Shown here piece by piece: positions 1 to 8,020 of a DNA stretch of 64,000 nt. How positions within the stretch are numbered: position 1 is the first letter of the stretch; each line of letters starts with the position of its first letter. Location of the stretch: the NCBI GenBank assembly GCA_020638955.1, contig JACKHO010000003.1, positions 744,001 through 808,000 on the forward strand, given 5' to 3'. The notes under the pieces are model-generated. The model ran no database searches. It saw only the letters and a list, made by a program, of their open reading frames with translations, and was not told the origin of the DNA. Made by a program: the position numbers and the translations under genes. This DNA comes from Planctomycetaceae bacterium (lineage in GTDB: Bacteria > Planctomycetota > Planctomycetia > Planctomycetales > Planctomycetaceae).

Positions 1-502
1 TCCGCGCGACTTTGACATTCTCGGGCAGCGATTTGGGAACGGGTGTTGTTCGTCCCGTGGAGGAAGGATCGAGCAGTACGAGCAAATCAATGGACACTTT
101 GGGTTCGGCGTTTAATAGGTCGCACACTTCGCAAGCGGTGTGACCTCCCCAACTGTTTCCCACAACAATGAGTTGTGTCGGACGAACCCTTTCGCAGGTC
201 GTCCGAATGTGCTGTGCAATGCCATCTGAAAGCGGTGGCATTTCGACATTGATGTCACCCGCCGTTGTTCCGTTCCAGTTGAAGTAACAGCACTCCAGCG
301 CATGTTCCTTCAAGTCACCTGCAAGCTGAAACATGCCGCTGTTCCCAACGCCACGCTGAGCTGTGCCTTCGATTTGAGCGGGTGTTGGATCGGAGTCCAA
401 GCCACCAATTAAGACGACCAGCGGTGCCGGCGTCTTCGCGTCTTCGGCGCGCACTTGCTGCGACATCCCAAGGAAAATCAACATCACACAGAGCCAGCGC
501 AT
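1..502 (-). CDS. Secreted alpha/beta-hydrolase-like protein, C-terminus cut by window edge
   Basis: The frame opens at an ATG (complement 500-502) and runs 167 codons off the left edge without a stop. The first 19 residues form a signal peptide (hydrophobic core, then VRA before EDAKTP), so the product is exported. Residues 113-120 read VVGNSWGG, which fits the nucleophile elbow G-x-S-x-G of alpha/beta hydrolases with Ser117 as nucleophile. LLDP at 143-146 could hold the acid residue, but the His is beyond the edge. The opening LVVLIGGLDSDPT resembles a lipase-type core strand. It is divergent from the next gene with 103 bp between them. Substrate is unknown; esterase or lipase-like activity is an inference. 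Confidence 0.7.
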   Translation of the reverse strand, partial: MRWLCVMLIFLGMSQQVRAEDAKTPAPLVVLIGGLDSDPTPAQIEGTAQRGVGNSGMFQLAGDLKEHALECCYFNWNGTTAGDINVEMPPLSDGIAQHIRTTCERVRPTQLIVVGNSWGGHTACEVCDLLNAEPKVSIDLLVLLDPSSTGRTTPVPKSLPENVKVAR

Positions 503-605
503 GTGCCGGTGCTCCTCAAATCCAATGGTCATTGACTATGATGTTCTCGCACTTGATGTCGGTTGATGTCAAGACGTTCCCAGAGACTCGGAACCTGGAG
601 CTGAC

Positions 606-1976
606 ATGTTGCTCGATCAGAATCCCTTTTCGCGAAGACAGTTTCTGGGCGCATGTGCCCTTGGTGCAGGTATGGTCGCCAGTCGCGGGATGGGTGCGTT
701 CGTTGATCCCTTTCTGAAGATTCTCATGCCACGGGACCGGGTACCGCTTTCGTTCATTATCGACGACTCGACCTGTCTGGTGAACATGGGTCACTATGCG
801 TACCCACAATTTGCTACAGCTTGGCCGGACCGGGCCGAATACAAAAAGGACTGGACCAAATGGCCCCGCGAAATTCCTGATAGCTTTGTGCGAGAGTTCG
901 GCGAATGGTGCGCCGAGCACGGAGTCAAAGGGAAATACAGCATTGTTCCCAATCCCGCATGCGTGGGCTGGCTCGACAGGGAATTGCCGGGATGGTCACA
1001 CCGCCAACTTGAGGAGAGCCTCAAGCTGGTTCGCGAGCTCATGGTTCCAAACTGGGATATTCATCCCGAAATGATTACGCACACGCGGGTCATCGATTTG
1101 AAAACCGGTCGACCCTTTGGGGACATCAACGCGGGCACCATGGAAAACTCGTATCCCCAAGAAGACAAAAGCGTTGACGAACTCGCCAACTATCTGGCCT
1201 ATGCGCTCCGCATTCTGAAGAACTGCGAGCTTCCCTGCGAAGGAATTACGACGCCCGGCGGGTTCGGTAACCGGGTCAAAACGAAACTTCCCCAGGCTGT
1301 GTTCGAAGCGGTCCGCGATGTCTACGGAACCGACCTGCCTCATTTCTTCAAATACGTCTCGGATGGTGACGAAAGCGCTGAACCGACATTGGAACGTTGG
1401 AAGCACGATTCATCCGACCTGCAACTGACCATGAATGTTCCAGCGGGAACCGGCGACTGGTTCGGCAGTTGGCACGGTGACGCCGAATCTCAGCCGGACC
1501 TCTACTGCTCCGAAGACGCCACCAGCGGTAGGATGGTCGAACTTATCGAGCAACGGCGGCCCGCCCTCATGCTCTGTCACTGGCCGGGCATGTATTGCCA
1601 CGGCAGCAAAACAGGATTCCAGGCTTTCCAACGTGTCGTTCTTTCGCTGGCAGCACGCTTCAAAGAGGAAACATACTGGATGAAGGTGAGCGACATTGGT
1701 CGCTACTGGGCCGCTAAGGAATTGACGAGGGTAACCACGCCCACTCCCAGTGAATTCAACTTCAATACGCCGTTTGGTAGTGCAGATTTTACTGTCGAAT
1801 TTGACCAACGCCTGAACCAGCCAGTCCATGTTGTTGGAAACAAGACGACCACTCTGGAACAGGTGAACCGCAAGCAGGATCTCGTCGCTGGTTCGTACTT
1901 CCAGACTGACTCAGGCACCATTGTGTGCTTCGATCTACCGAAAGGTGACAGCATTATTCGGGGTATAACGCAGTAA
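606..1976 (+). CDS. Tat-exported polysaccharide-deacetylase-like protein
   Basis: 456 residues. Residues 10-14 read RRQFL followed by a hydrophobic stretch, a twin-arginine signal peptide. The mature part begins with a strand ending in Asp53-Asp54 (FIIDDSTC) and later has NWDIHPEMITH with His153 and His159. An Asp pair after the first strand plus a later H-x-x-x-x-x-H element is what NodB-type (CE4) deacetylase folds show, but the fit is loose and no full motif set can be confirmed by eye. A good ribosome site (GGAG, 5 bases ahead of the ATG) supports the start. A sulfatase lies two genes downstream, so a role in handling external polysaccharides is reasonable but inferred. Confidence 0.65.
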   Translation: MLLDQNPFSRRQFLGACALGAGMVASRGMGAFVDPFLKILMPRDRVPLSFIIDDSTCLVNMGHYAYPQFATAWPDRAEYKKDWTKWPREIPDSFVREFGEWCAEHGVKGKYSIVPNPACVGWLDRELPGWSHRQLEESLKLVRELMVPNWDIHPEMITHTRVIDLKTGRPFGDINAGTMENSYPQEDKSVDELANYLAYALRILKNCELPCEGITTPGGFGNRVKTKLPQAVFEAVRDVYGTDLPHFFKYVSDGDESAEPTLERWKHDSSDLQLTMNVPAGTGDWFGSWHGDAESQPDLYCSEDATSGRMVELIEQRRPALMLCHWPGMYCHGSKTGFQAFQRVVLSLAARFKEETYWMKVSDIGRYWAAKELTRVTTPTPSEFNFNTPFGSADFTVEFDQRLNQPVHVVGNKTTTLEQVNRKQDLVAGSYFQTDSGTIVCFDLPKGDSIIRGITQ

Positions 1977-2070
1977 GTGGATCTGCCTTTGGCGGTACTA
2001 TTTCCCGCAATTCCGTTGCAGATTGTCTCTTTGCCGGGGAAGATGATTCGCTCACCCCCTACCACCCCTT

Positions 2071-3390
2071 TTGGATACTCCTCCCTTGCATACTCTCCTG
2101 CTGCTCTCGGCGCTGGTTGCCGATCCCGGAATTGAATCACTCACCTATCAGGGAGAACTCAGCCAGGTTGAACGTGGCCAACAGACAGCCGTCGTCAAAG
2201 AATTCACTGCGGAATGTTTCCTCAGCGAACAAGCCGGCGCCGTCAACGCCACGACACTCATTCAGGAATCGACATCACGGCTTCCCTGGGCCGAACTGGT
2301 CACGTGGCAAAGCTCAGTGAATACCACCGACCTTGCTCCTGCGTTTGGGTATCGCCACATGGAGAAACTGTATGCCGTGACCGGGATGTTTCCATTGCTG
2401 GCATCGCCCGAACCGTTGCAAAAGGGGCTGGAATGGAAATCGGGTCCGGGCAGTTTCGAGGTCGTCGGTGAAGAGATGGTGGGTGATGTGAAATGCTGGG
2501 TCGTTGAAAGCGTGACCGGCCCCGCCCGCAAGCATCAAATCTTCGTGCAGCAAGACCGGCCCGTGGTGGAACGGCTCAAGCAAACCGTGTTCATGGGTCA
2601 AGGTGACCGGTTCGAACTGACCCTGCAACGGACGAAGTCCGAAGTCCTGCCCGCGGAATCTGCGACCAAAACTCTCAACGCCATGCTGCACTTGCAGGCG
2701 ATGAAAGAGTCTCTCGAACGCGATCCTTACGACCGCACAGCGGACATCACCCCACAGTCAACAGCGATAGCCCAGGAACAAATTGAAGAACTGGCGGCCT
2801 CGGTCAAGGGGACCCGATTCGAGAATTACGTGGCTTCGATTTCACGAGACTTGGGCAACCGTGCACAACGCGACATGGAAGTGTCGGAACTGAGAGACAA
2901 GTTCGTCGGGCAACCCGCCCCGCCGTTTACGCTGACGCAACTTGGCGGCGAGCCCGTTCCTGTTGAAAGTCTGGCCGGAAAAGTTGTGGTGCTGCATTTC
3001 TGGACCTATCAGGAAAAGCCGCTGGAACAGCCGTACGGTCAAATTGGCTACCTCGATTTCCTCGCGACTCGCTTCCGCGACAAACCAGTCGCCGTGCTGG
3101 GTGTGGCAGTCGACAATCGCCTCGCTTCGCCAGAATCGCGCACTGCTGTTGTCCGTTCCATCAAACGACTGACCTCATTCATGAAGACCGGTTACGAAGT
3201 CACCCTCGACACACGGAACGCACTCAACCAGTTCGGCAATCCCACTCGTCTCGGTGCAGAACTACCGCTGTGGGTGATTTTGGACCAAAACGGCAAAGTC
3301 GTTCACTATCATTCTGGCTACTACGAAATCGACAATCAACGCGGCCTGAAAGAACTTGATGAACTCATTGCGGGCCTGCTGGAAAAGTAA
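2071..3390 (+). CDS. Thioredoxin-fold (redoxin-like) protein without the CxxC motif
   Basis: About 439 residues. The N-terminal 270 residues are of unknown type. The C-terminal 160 residues begin GQPAPPFTLTQLGG and continue VVVLHFWTYQEKP, the usual start of an AhpC/TlpA-type thioredoxin fold. Where TlpA proteins have W-C-x-x-C this one has TYQEKP, so it cannot act as a dithiol oxidoreductase in the standard way. The start is uncertain: a stop at 2044 bounds the frame and the choices are TTG at 2071 or TTG at 2086, neither with a clear ribosome site. The second choice gives MHTLLLLSALVA, resembling a short signal sequence. It lies 33 bp ahead of the sulfatase gene and may be co-transcribed with it. 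Confidence 0.7.
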   Translation: MDTPPLHTLLLLSALVADPGIESLTYQGELSQVERGQQTAVVKEFTAECFLSEQAGAVNATTLIQESTSRLPWAELVTWQSSVNTTDLAPAFGYRHMEKLYAVTGMFPLLASPEPLQKGLEWKSGPGSFEVVGEEMVGDVKCWVVESVTGPARKHQIFVQQDRPVVERLKQTVFMGQGDRFELTLQRTKSEVLPAESATKTLNAMLHLQAMKESLERDPYDRTADITPQSTAIAQEQIEELAASVKGTRFENYVASISRDLGNRAQRDMEVSELRDKFVGQPAPPFTLTQLGGEPVPVESLAGKVVVLHFWTYQEKPLEQPYGQIGYLDFLATRFRDKPVAVLGVAVDNRLASPESRTAVVRSIKRLTSFMKTGYEVTLDTRNALNQFGNPTRLGAELPLWVILDQNGKVVHYHSGYYEIDNQRGLKELDELIAGLLEK

Positions 3391-3423
3391 GAACTCAGTT
3401 CGACCGCGCAGGAAGGACCGCCC

Positions 3424-4899
3424 ATGTTTTTTCGTGTGACTCTCTTCCTCGTTTTGTTCGGTGGCATTGTAATTGCCGACGATCAGCGGCCAAACATTCT
3501 GTTCATCCTGGGGGATAACTGGTCGGCACCGCATGTTGGTGCAATGGGGGACAAAACAGTCCGAACTCCCGTTTTCGACCGACTGGCGAAAGAAGGCGTA
3601 CTGTTTGAGAACGCGTTTTGTCCGGTCCCTTCCTGTTCTCCCACGCGGAGTTGTTTGCTCACGGGACGTCCTTCTCACCAACTTCGCGAAGGAGCCAATT
3701 TGTGGGGGAGCTTTCCGGGTGAATTCACGCCATTCCCCGATTTGCTGGAACGAGTCGGATACGATGTCGGTTTCTGTTCTAAAGGTTGGAGCCCCGGCAA
3801 GTACCTGGAGTTTGGACACGCACGAAATCCTGCGGGAACAGACTACAACGTTGCGAGGAACACGCGTCAAAACATGACGCGTGACGAATGGCAGTTCGCG
3901 GGATTCCAGAATTTTCTTGACCAACGCGATCAACGGAAGCCGTTCTTTTTCTGGTTGGGTTTGATTAATCCCAGCCGACCAACATGGCAGGATGAACAGG
4001 GAATCGACCGGGGACTTGATCCCGCAACGGTTGAAGTTCCCCCCTGGCTGCCTGATGTTCCGGAAGTGCGGATGCACCTGCTCGATTACTATGCGTCGGT
4101 CGAACGACTGGATGACATGGCCGGCGAAGCGCTAAGACTGCTCGAAGAGCAGGGGGCACTGAAGAGCACTATTGTCGTGTACACCGGTGACAACGGATGG
4201 CAATTGCCACGCGGTCTTGCCAACGTTTATGACGGCGGCAGTCATGTGCCATTGGTCGTCAAGCTGCCAGATTCGCACCAAAATGCACCACGGGGACTGC
4301 GTCGCCAGGAGTTTGTCTCGCTGACCGATTTGTGCCCCACGTTTCTGGAATGGGCTGGTGCGACTATCCGGGACAACGTCACTGCAACGAGCATTCACCC
4401 CCTTTTGATATCCAAAGAGGTCGACACAACACGAGACGGTGTCTTCCTGGAACGTGAACGACATGCCAATGTGCGCGAGGGAGATCTCGGATATCCCATG
4501 CGTGCCATTCGCACGAAACGGTTTCTCTACATCCACAATTTGAAACCGGAACGCTGGCCTGCAGGTGATCCCGAATTATGGTTTGCGGTCGGCCCCTATG
4601 GAGACGTTGACGACTCACCGACCAAACAGTTCCTGTTGAAACATCGCAGCGACCCAGAGTACAGCGCACTGTTTGACTTGGCCTTCGCCAAAAGGCCAGC
4701 GGAAGAACTTTACGACCTGGATCAGGACCCCGGCCAAATGCGGAATGTCGCCGATCTGCCAGAATACGCTGAGACCCTAGGTTCCTTACGCAAACGGGTG
4801 AAGGACTGGCAAACCGCGACGAATGATCCCCGCTGCGATTCGGCCAACAACAGCTTCGACGAATATCCTTATTACGGACCCCGCTTCCAGCAAAAGTGA
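3424..4899 (+). CDS. Secreted sulfatase, formylglycine type
   Basis: 491 residues with a signal peptide (residues 1-18, ending VIA). The core begins RPNILFILGDNW with a metal-site Asp31, and residues 71-75 read CSPTR, the C-x-P-x-R signature in which Cys71 is oxidised to formylglycine. LLTGR follows, as in other type I sulfatases, and a second metal-site element TGDNGW lies near residue 255. Length and order fit the family. Proteins of this kind remove sulfate esters from polysaccharides or glycolipids in the periplasm or outside, and planctomycete genomes carry many of them. A strong ribosome site (GGAAGGA, 5 bases upstream) supports the ATG. The sulfated substrate cannot be told from sequence. 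Confidence 0.95.
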   Translation: MFFRVTLFLVLFGGIVIADDQRPNILFILGDNWSAPHVGAMGDKTVRTPVFDRLAKEGVLFENAFCPVPSCSPTRSCLLTGRPSHQLREGANLWGSFPGEFTPFPDLLERVGYDVGFCSKGWSPGKYLEFGHARNPAGTDYNVARNTRQNMTRDEWQFAGFQNFLDQRDQRKPFFFWLGLINPSRPTWQDEQGIDRGLDPATVEVPPWLPDVPEVRMHLLDYYASVERLDDMAGEALRLLEEQGALKSTIVVYTGDNGWQLPRGLANVYDGGSHVPLVVKLPDSHQNAPRGLRRQEFVSLTDLCPTFLEWAGATIRDNVTATSIHPLLISKEVDTTRDGVFLERERHANVREGDLGYPMRAIRTKRFLYIHNLKPERWPAGDPELWFAVGPYGDVDDSPTKQFLLKHRSDPEYSALFDLAFAKRPAEELYDLDQDPGQMRNVADLPEYAETLGSLRKRVKDWQTATNDPRCDSANNSFDEYPYYGPRFQQK

Positions 4900-4996
4900 T
4901 GATTCTGCAGGCGGTTTCGAAGTCATCTCGACCTGTTTGGCCATGCGACGTACTCTCTCGCTGTGCCCCAGGATTTCATGAGATACCGTCGTAATT

Positions 4997-6262
4997 ATGT
5001 CACGAATTGTCCTCGTCGAAGACGACATCTGTTCCCGCTTCTCGCCGTTGACGCTATTGCGACCAGTCTTTGAGCTGCGCTGTGGTCATTTCACCGTGCG
5101 CGAACGCCTTGAATGTCTGACACCTACTGCTGAATTGGGCGTGTTGATTCGCGAACACTTGCAGCCCGTCTACGCCCAGGAACATCCCGGCATTGCGGTC
5201 AATGATTCTGCGTTCGGTGCCGCAGAGGAGACGCTGTACTTCAACGGTCGCTGGCTGTGTGATGCGAATTCCTTTGCAGTCGTTTCCGAACTGGCACCAG
5301 GATCAGTCGCGGTCCTGGATGGCCAATGGGTCGCAGTTCGCGCATCGAAAGGCACGACACTCGCCACCGCAAATGATGTCGCCGAATATGCGCAGCAGGC
5401 AACTCCTACTCGAGCAATCGGGAAACTATTGGAATTTCCCTGGGAGTTGATTGAACAAAACGCCTCACAAATTACTGCCGACTTTGAATTGCGACCGCGT
5501 GACGTTGTCAGCCAAAGCAATTTGGATAACCGCGTGGCCATCCTGGGCGACAGCGACCAAGTGTTTATTCATCCCACGGCCAGTATTGATCCCTTCGTCG
5601 TCATTGATGCACGTCACGGTCCGGTCTGGATTGACGAAGGAGCAAGGATACAGGCATTCACTCGGCTGGAAGGTCCCTGTTTCGTGGGACGTGAATCACA
5701 GTTGTTTCGGGCGAATGTTCGGGAAGGATGCAGTATTGGGCCCGTCTGCCGCGTGGGTGGAGAAATCGAGGAATCGATTATTCACGGCTACGCCAACAAG
5801 TATCACGACGGATTCCTAGGCCACGCCTATATCTGCCCGTGGGTCAATCTCGGCGCCAACACCATCAACAGCGACCTGAAGAACGACTACTCCAGCGTCA
5901 AATTGATGGTCGATGGCGAAATGCGTGACACCGGGTCGACGAAAGTTGGCTGCTTCATTGGTGACCACACCAAAACGGCACTTTCCAGCCTGTTCAACAC
6001 GGGAAGTTCCGTCGGCATTATGAGTTTGATTTTGCCCGGCGGCGAATTATTGCCCAAGGTCATTCCGTCATTTACTCGAATCTGGCACGGGCAGCTGGAA
6101 GTGAATCCTACAACCCTGGAGGCGGGTATTGCTTCAGCAAGGATGGCAATGGGACGCCGCAATCAGGAGTTAACTTCCGAGGCGGAAGACTTACTACGGG
6201 TTGTTTATCAGCAGACCGAAGCCGAACGCACAAAGGCACTTGAGCGCCGGCGCAGTCGATAG
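4997..6262 (+). CDS. GlmU-family sugar nucleotidyltransferase-like protein with left-handed beta-helix
   Basis: 421 residues. It starts IVLVEDDICSRFSPLTLLRPVFELRCG, typical of the GlmU-like family of bacteroidetes and planctomycetes, in which the N-terminal half is a divergent nucleotidyltransferase domain. From about residue 190 the sequence becomes an imperfect hexapeptide repeat (IHPTASIDPFVVI, IDEGARIQAF, SIGPVCRVGGEI), the left-handed beta-helix of acyl/nucleotidyl transferases. Canonical GlmU has the N-terminal G-x-G-T-R-M loop; it is absent here, so UDP-GlcNAc synthesis should not be assumed. The response regulator gene follows after 130 bp. Confidence 0.8.
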   Translation: MSRIVLVEDDICSRFSPLTLLRPVFELRCGHFTVRERLECLTPTAELGVLIREHLQPVYAQEHPGIAVNDSAFGAAEETLYFNGRWLCDANSFAVVSELAPGSVAVLDGQWVAVRASKGTTLATANDVAEYAQQATPTRAIGKLLEFPWELIEQNASQITADFELRPRDVVSQSNLDNRVAILGDSDQVFIHPTASIDPFVVIDARHGPVWIDEGARIQAFTRLEGPCFVGRESQLFRANVREGCSIGPVCRVGGEIEESIIHGYANKYHDGFLGHAYICPWVNLGANTINSDLKNDYSSVKLMVDGEMRDTGSTKVGCFIGDHTKTALSSLFNTGSSVGIMSLILPGGELLPKVIPSFTRIWHGQLEVNPTTLEAGIASARMAMGRRNQELTSEAEDLLRVVYQQTEAERTKALERRRSR

Positions 6263-6320
6263 ACATCGCATCAACACTGAGTCATGTACGTGTCTTGAGA
6301 AGAAAGTTCTGCCTTCATGC

Positions 6321-6336
6321 TGGCACGATTCTTGGC
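6321..6336 (+). promoter_or_regulatory. Possible sigma-54 (-24/-12) promoter ahead of the response regulator
   Basis: TGGCACG at 6321-6327, four bases, then TTGG at 6332-6335. The consensus is TGGCACG-N4-TTGC, so the -24 half is perfect and correctly spaced, while the -12 half has GG in place of GC. It lies about 57 bp ahead of the response-regulator ATG. The mismatch is in an important position, so this is tentative. Confidence 0.25.
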
Positions 6337-6392
6337 TAGACTATTCCAAAGGGATTTCGTCAAACAGTTTAAGGCTACGGGTAGAGTTCATC

Positions 6393-6851
6393 ATGACACA
6401 GCAGGACACACCGGTCGGGAAAATCCTCGTTGCCGACGATAACGAGCCGAATCGTGAACTCTTGGAAGCGTATTTGAGTGACGACGGGCACGAAATCCTG
6501 ATGGCCGTCGACGGTCGTGAAACCATTGACATTGCGACAAAAGAGCAGCCTGACCTCATTCTGCTCGACGTCATGATGCCCAAGCTGAGTGGGTATGAAG
6601 TCTGCCAGACACTAAAGGCGAACGAAGCCACTCGGGATATTCCCATTCTCATGGTGACCGCACTGAAGGAACCTGCGGATATTGAAAAAGCCATTGCAGC
6701 CGGGACTGATGATTTTCTCACGAAGCCGGTGCATCGTCTCGAGTTGAAAACACGCGTTCGATCACTGCTGAAAGTGCGACACCTGACCAACGAACGTGAC
6801 CGATTGCTGGCGTACTTGGCCGACGTGGACGCCGCCTCGAACCAGAAGTAA
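6393..6851 (+). CDS. Single-domain response regulator (CheY-like receiver)
   Basis: 152 residues, essentially one receiver domain with a short C-terminal helix. All signature residues are visible: acidic pair Asp15-Asp16 (VADDNEPN), phospho-acceptor Asp59 (LLDVMMP), Thr89 (MVTALKEP) and Lys111 (FLTKP). There is no DNA-binding or enzyme output domain, so it must act by protein contact or as a phospho-relay intermediate. The open frame continues upstream to 6201, inside the previous gene, but the ATG at 6393 gives the standard receiver N-terminus. No histidine kinase is encoded nearby. A hairpin terminator follows 20 bp downstream. Confidence 0.93.
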   Translation: MTQQDTPVGKILVADDNEPNRELLEAYLSDDGHEILMAVDGRETIDIATKEQPDLILLDVMMPKLSGYEVCQTLKANEATRDIPILMVTALKEPADIEKAIAAGTDDFLTKPVHRLELKTRVRSLLKVRHLTNERDRLLAYLADVDAASNQK

Positions 6852-6870
6852 ATCAATCCAAACGCGAAAA

Positions 6871-6910
6871 GCCGCAGGTCTCAATGTGAGATCTGCGGCT
6901 TTCTGTTTCT
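6871..6910. terminator. Bidirectional hairpin terminator
   Basis: A 13-bp stem (6871-6883 with 6887-6899, one G-T mismatch) around an ATG loop, preceded by AAAA and followed by a T-rich run on the top strand. It sits between the response regulator (+) and the convergent small secreted protein (-), so it can end both transcripts. Confidence 0.85.
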
Positions 6911-6931
6911 GGTGTAACCACCCGGTGATTG

Positions 6932-7477
6932 TTAGTTGCCGAACAGGCTACCTGGGTTCATGTTTCCAGGGCGTCCGGAAGGCTTCGGCAGTGGGGCAGA
7001 TGGACGACCGCCGCCGTTGCTGCCTTGCTGGAACATCATGCGTGCCCCGGGTTTCTCTGACTCCATCCGGAACTGTGCCTTGCATGGAACTTCTGCACCG
7101 TAAGTTGCTGTTGGTGAAGCAATCGGTGTGAACTCAACCCAGGCGTAAATTAGCCCCACACCTGGGCGCCAAATTTCCATGGCCGCTTCACGGTTTGGCC
7201 CAATCGCCATTTTCGCGTTTTCCATTTCGTAGTGAGACCGTAGCCGGAAAACCTGAACTCCATCGAAGGTCGTACGCAGCAGCACGTCGCCAGGGAAGAG
7301 CCGTCCCTCTGCAGAGTAGCCGGGAATGGTGTCCGAGACACGCATACCACCATTGCTTGGCGAGGCATACACACCAACCAACAGGCCGGATTTCACACTA
7401 CTGAAGTCCTGACCGTTCACTGTCGCTGCGGTGACCAAAACTGCGAGAGCTGCGATTGAAGTTGTGAGGCGTGACAT
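6932..7477 (-). CDS. Small secreted PDZ-like protein
   Basis: 181 residues. The first 22 residues are a signal peptide (MSRLTTSIAALAVLVTAATVNGQ). The following VGVYASPSNGGMRVSDTIPGYSAEGRLFPGDVLLR has the order of a PDZ carboxylate-binding region: a short strand, then a G-x-L-x-x-GD element that in PDZ domains reads GLxxGDxI. The C-terminal 30 residues are low-complexity, rich in Gly, Pro and Ser. No protease domain is attached, so it may be a scaffold or a secreted binding protein. It stands alone: convergent with the response regulator, and with 543 bp before the next gene upstream. Confidence 0.65.
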   Translation of the reverse strand: MSRLTTSIAALAVLVTAATVNGQDFSSVKSGLLVGVYASPSNGGMRVSDTIPGYSAEGRLFPGDVLLRTTFDGVQVFRLRSHYEMENAKMAIGPNREAAMEIWRPGVGLIYAWVEFTPIASPTATYGAEVPCKAQFRMESEKPGARMMFQQGSNGGGRPSAPLPKPSGRPGNMNPGSLFGN

Positions 7478-8020
7478 GGTTTTGTCCTTCCGTCTTGGGA
7501 GTTTTGAGTTGATCGCAAAGTGCTGATCGTCTTGATGCCTTTACTAAAGGCACGGACCGTGCCAGTTTTATGGCCAACACCCGCAAACAACCGTAACAAC
7601 TGTTAATAACACGCCTTACGGCCACGTCCGACATGCATCGCCAGTTCACAATCGCGCCATCCACATGAATCACTCGACATCAATCTGACGTCGCTTCGGC
7701 AAATTGTGCCGTATCAATTCCGTTCCGGAGACCACTTCTCCGGCGCTTGCAATTCCGATACGTGTCGATTTCCGGACCGCAAGCTCGACGAAAACGCCTC
7801 ATTTCGGTTGTTGGCCCCGGCATTGAGGCACGTATGATTGGACGGAAGCGGAATCGACCAGATCGCTGCGCGGTCAATGTCCGCAACTGGATGCCTGTGA
7901 CATGGAATACCTATTCAGCCCAAGCCTTCCCGCGGTTGACGAAATCCCGGCTGCACTCGACGACGGACTGTCGAACAGCCAAACTGTGAGAATTCGACTT
8001 TATTCATCGAGGGTCTTCGC
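7478..8020. other. Intergenic region of 543 bp, divergent promoters expected
   Basis: This stretch separates two divergent genes and should carry both promoters. Open frames present (80 codons at 7747-7989, 43 codons at 7902-8030) have no ribosome site or recognisable product. I see no RNA gene, and no repeat beyond short imperfect ones. Confidence 0.5.
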
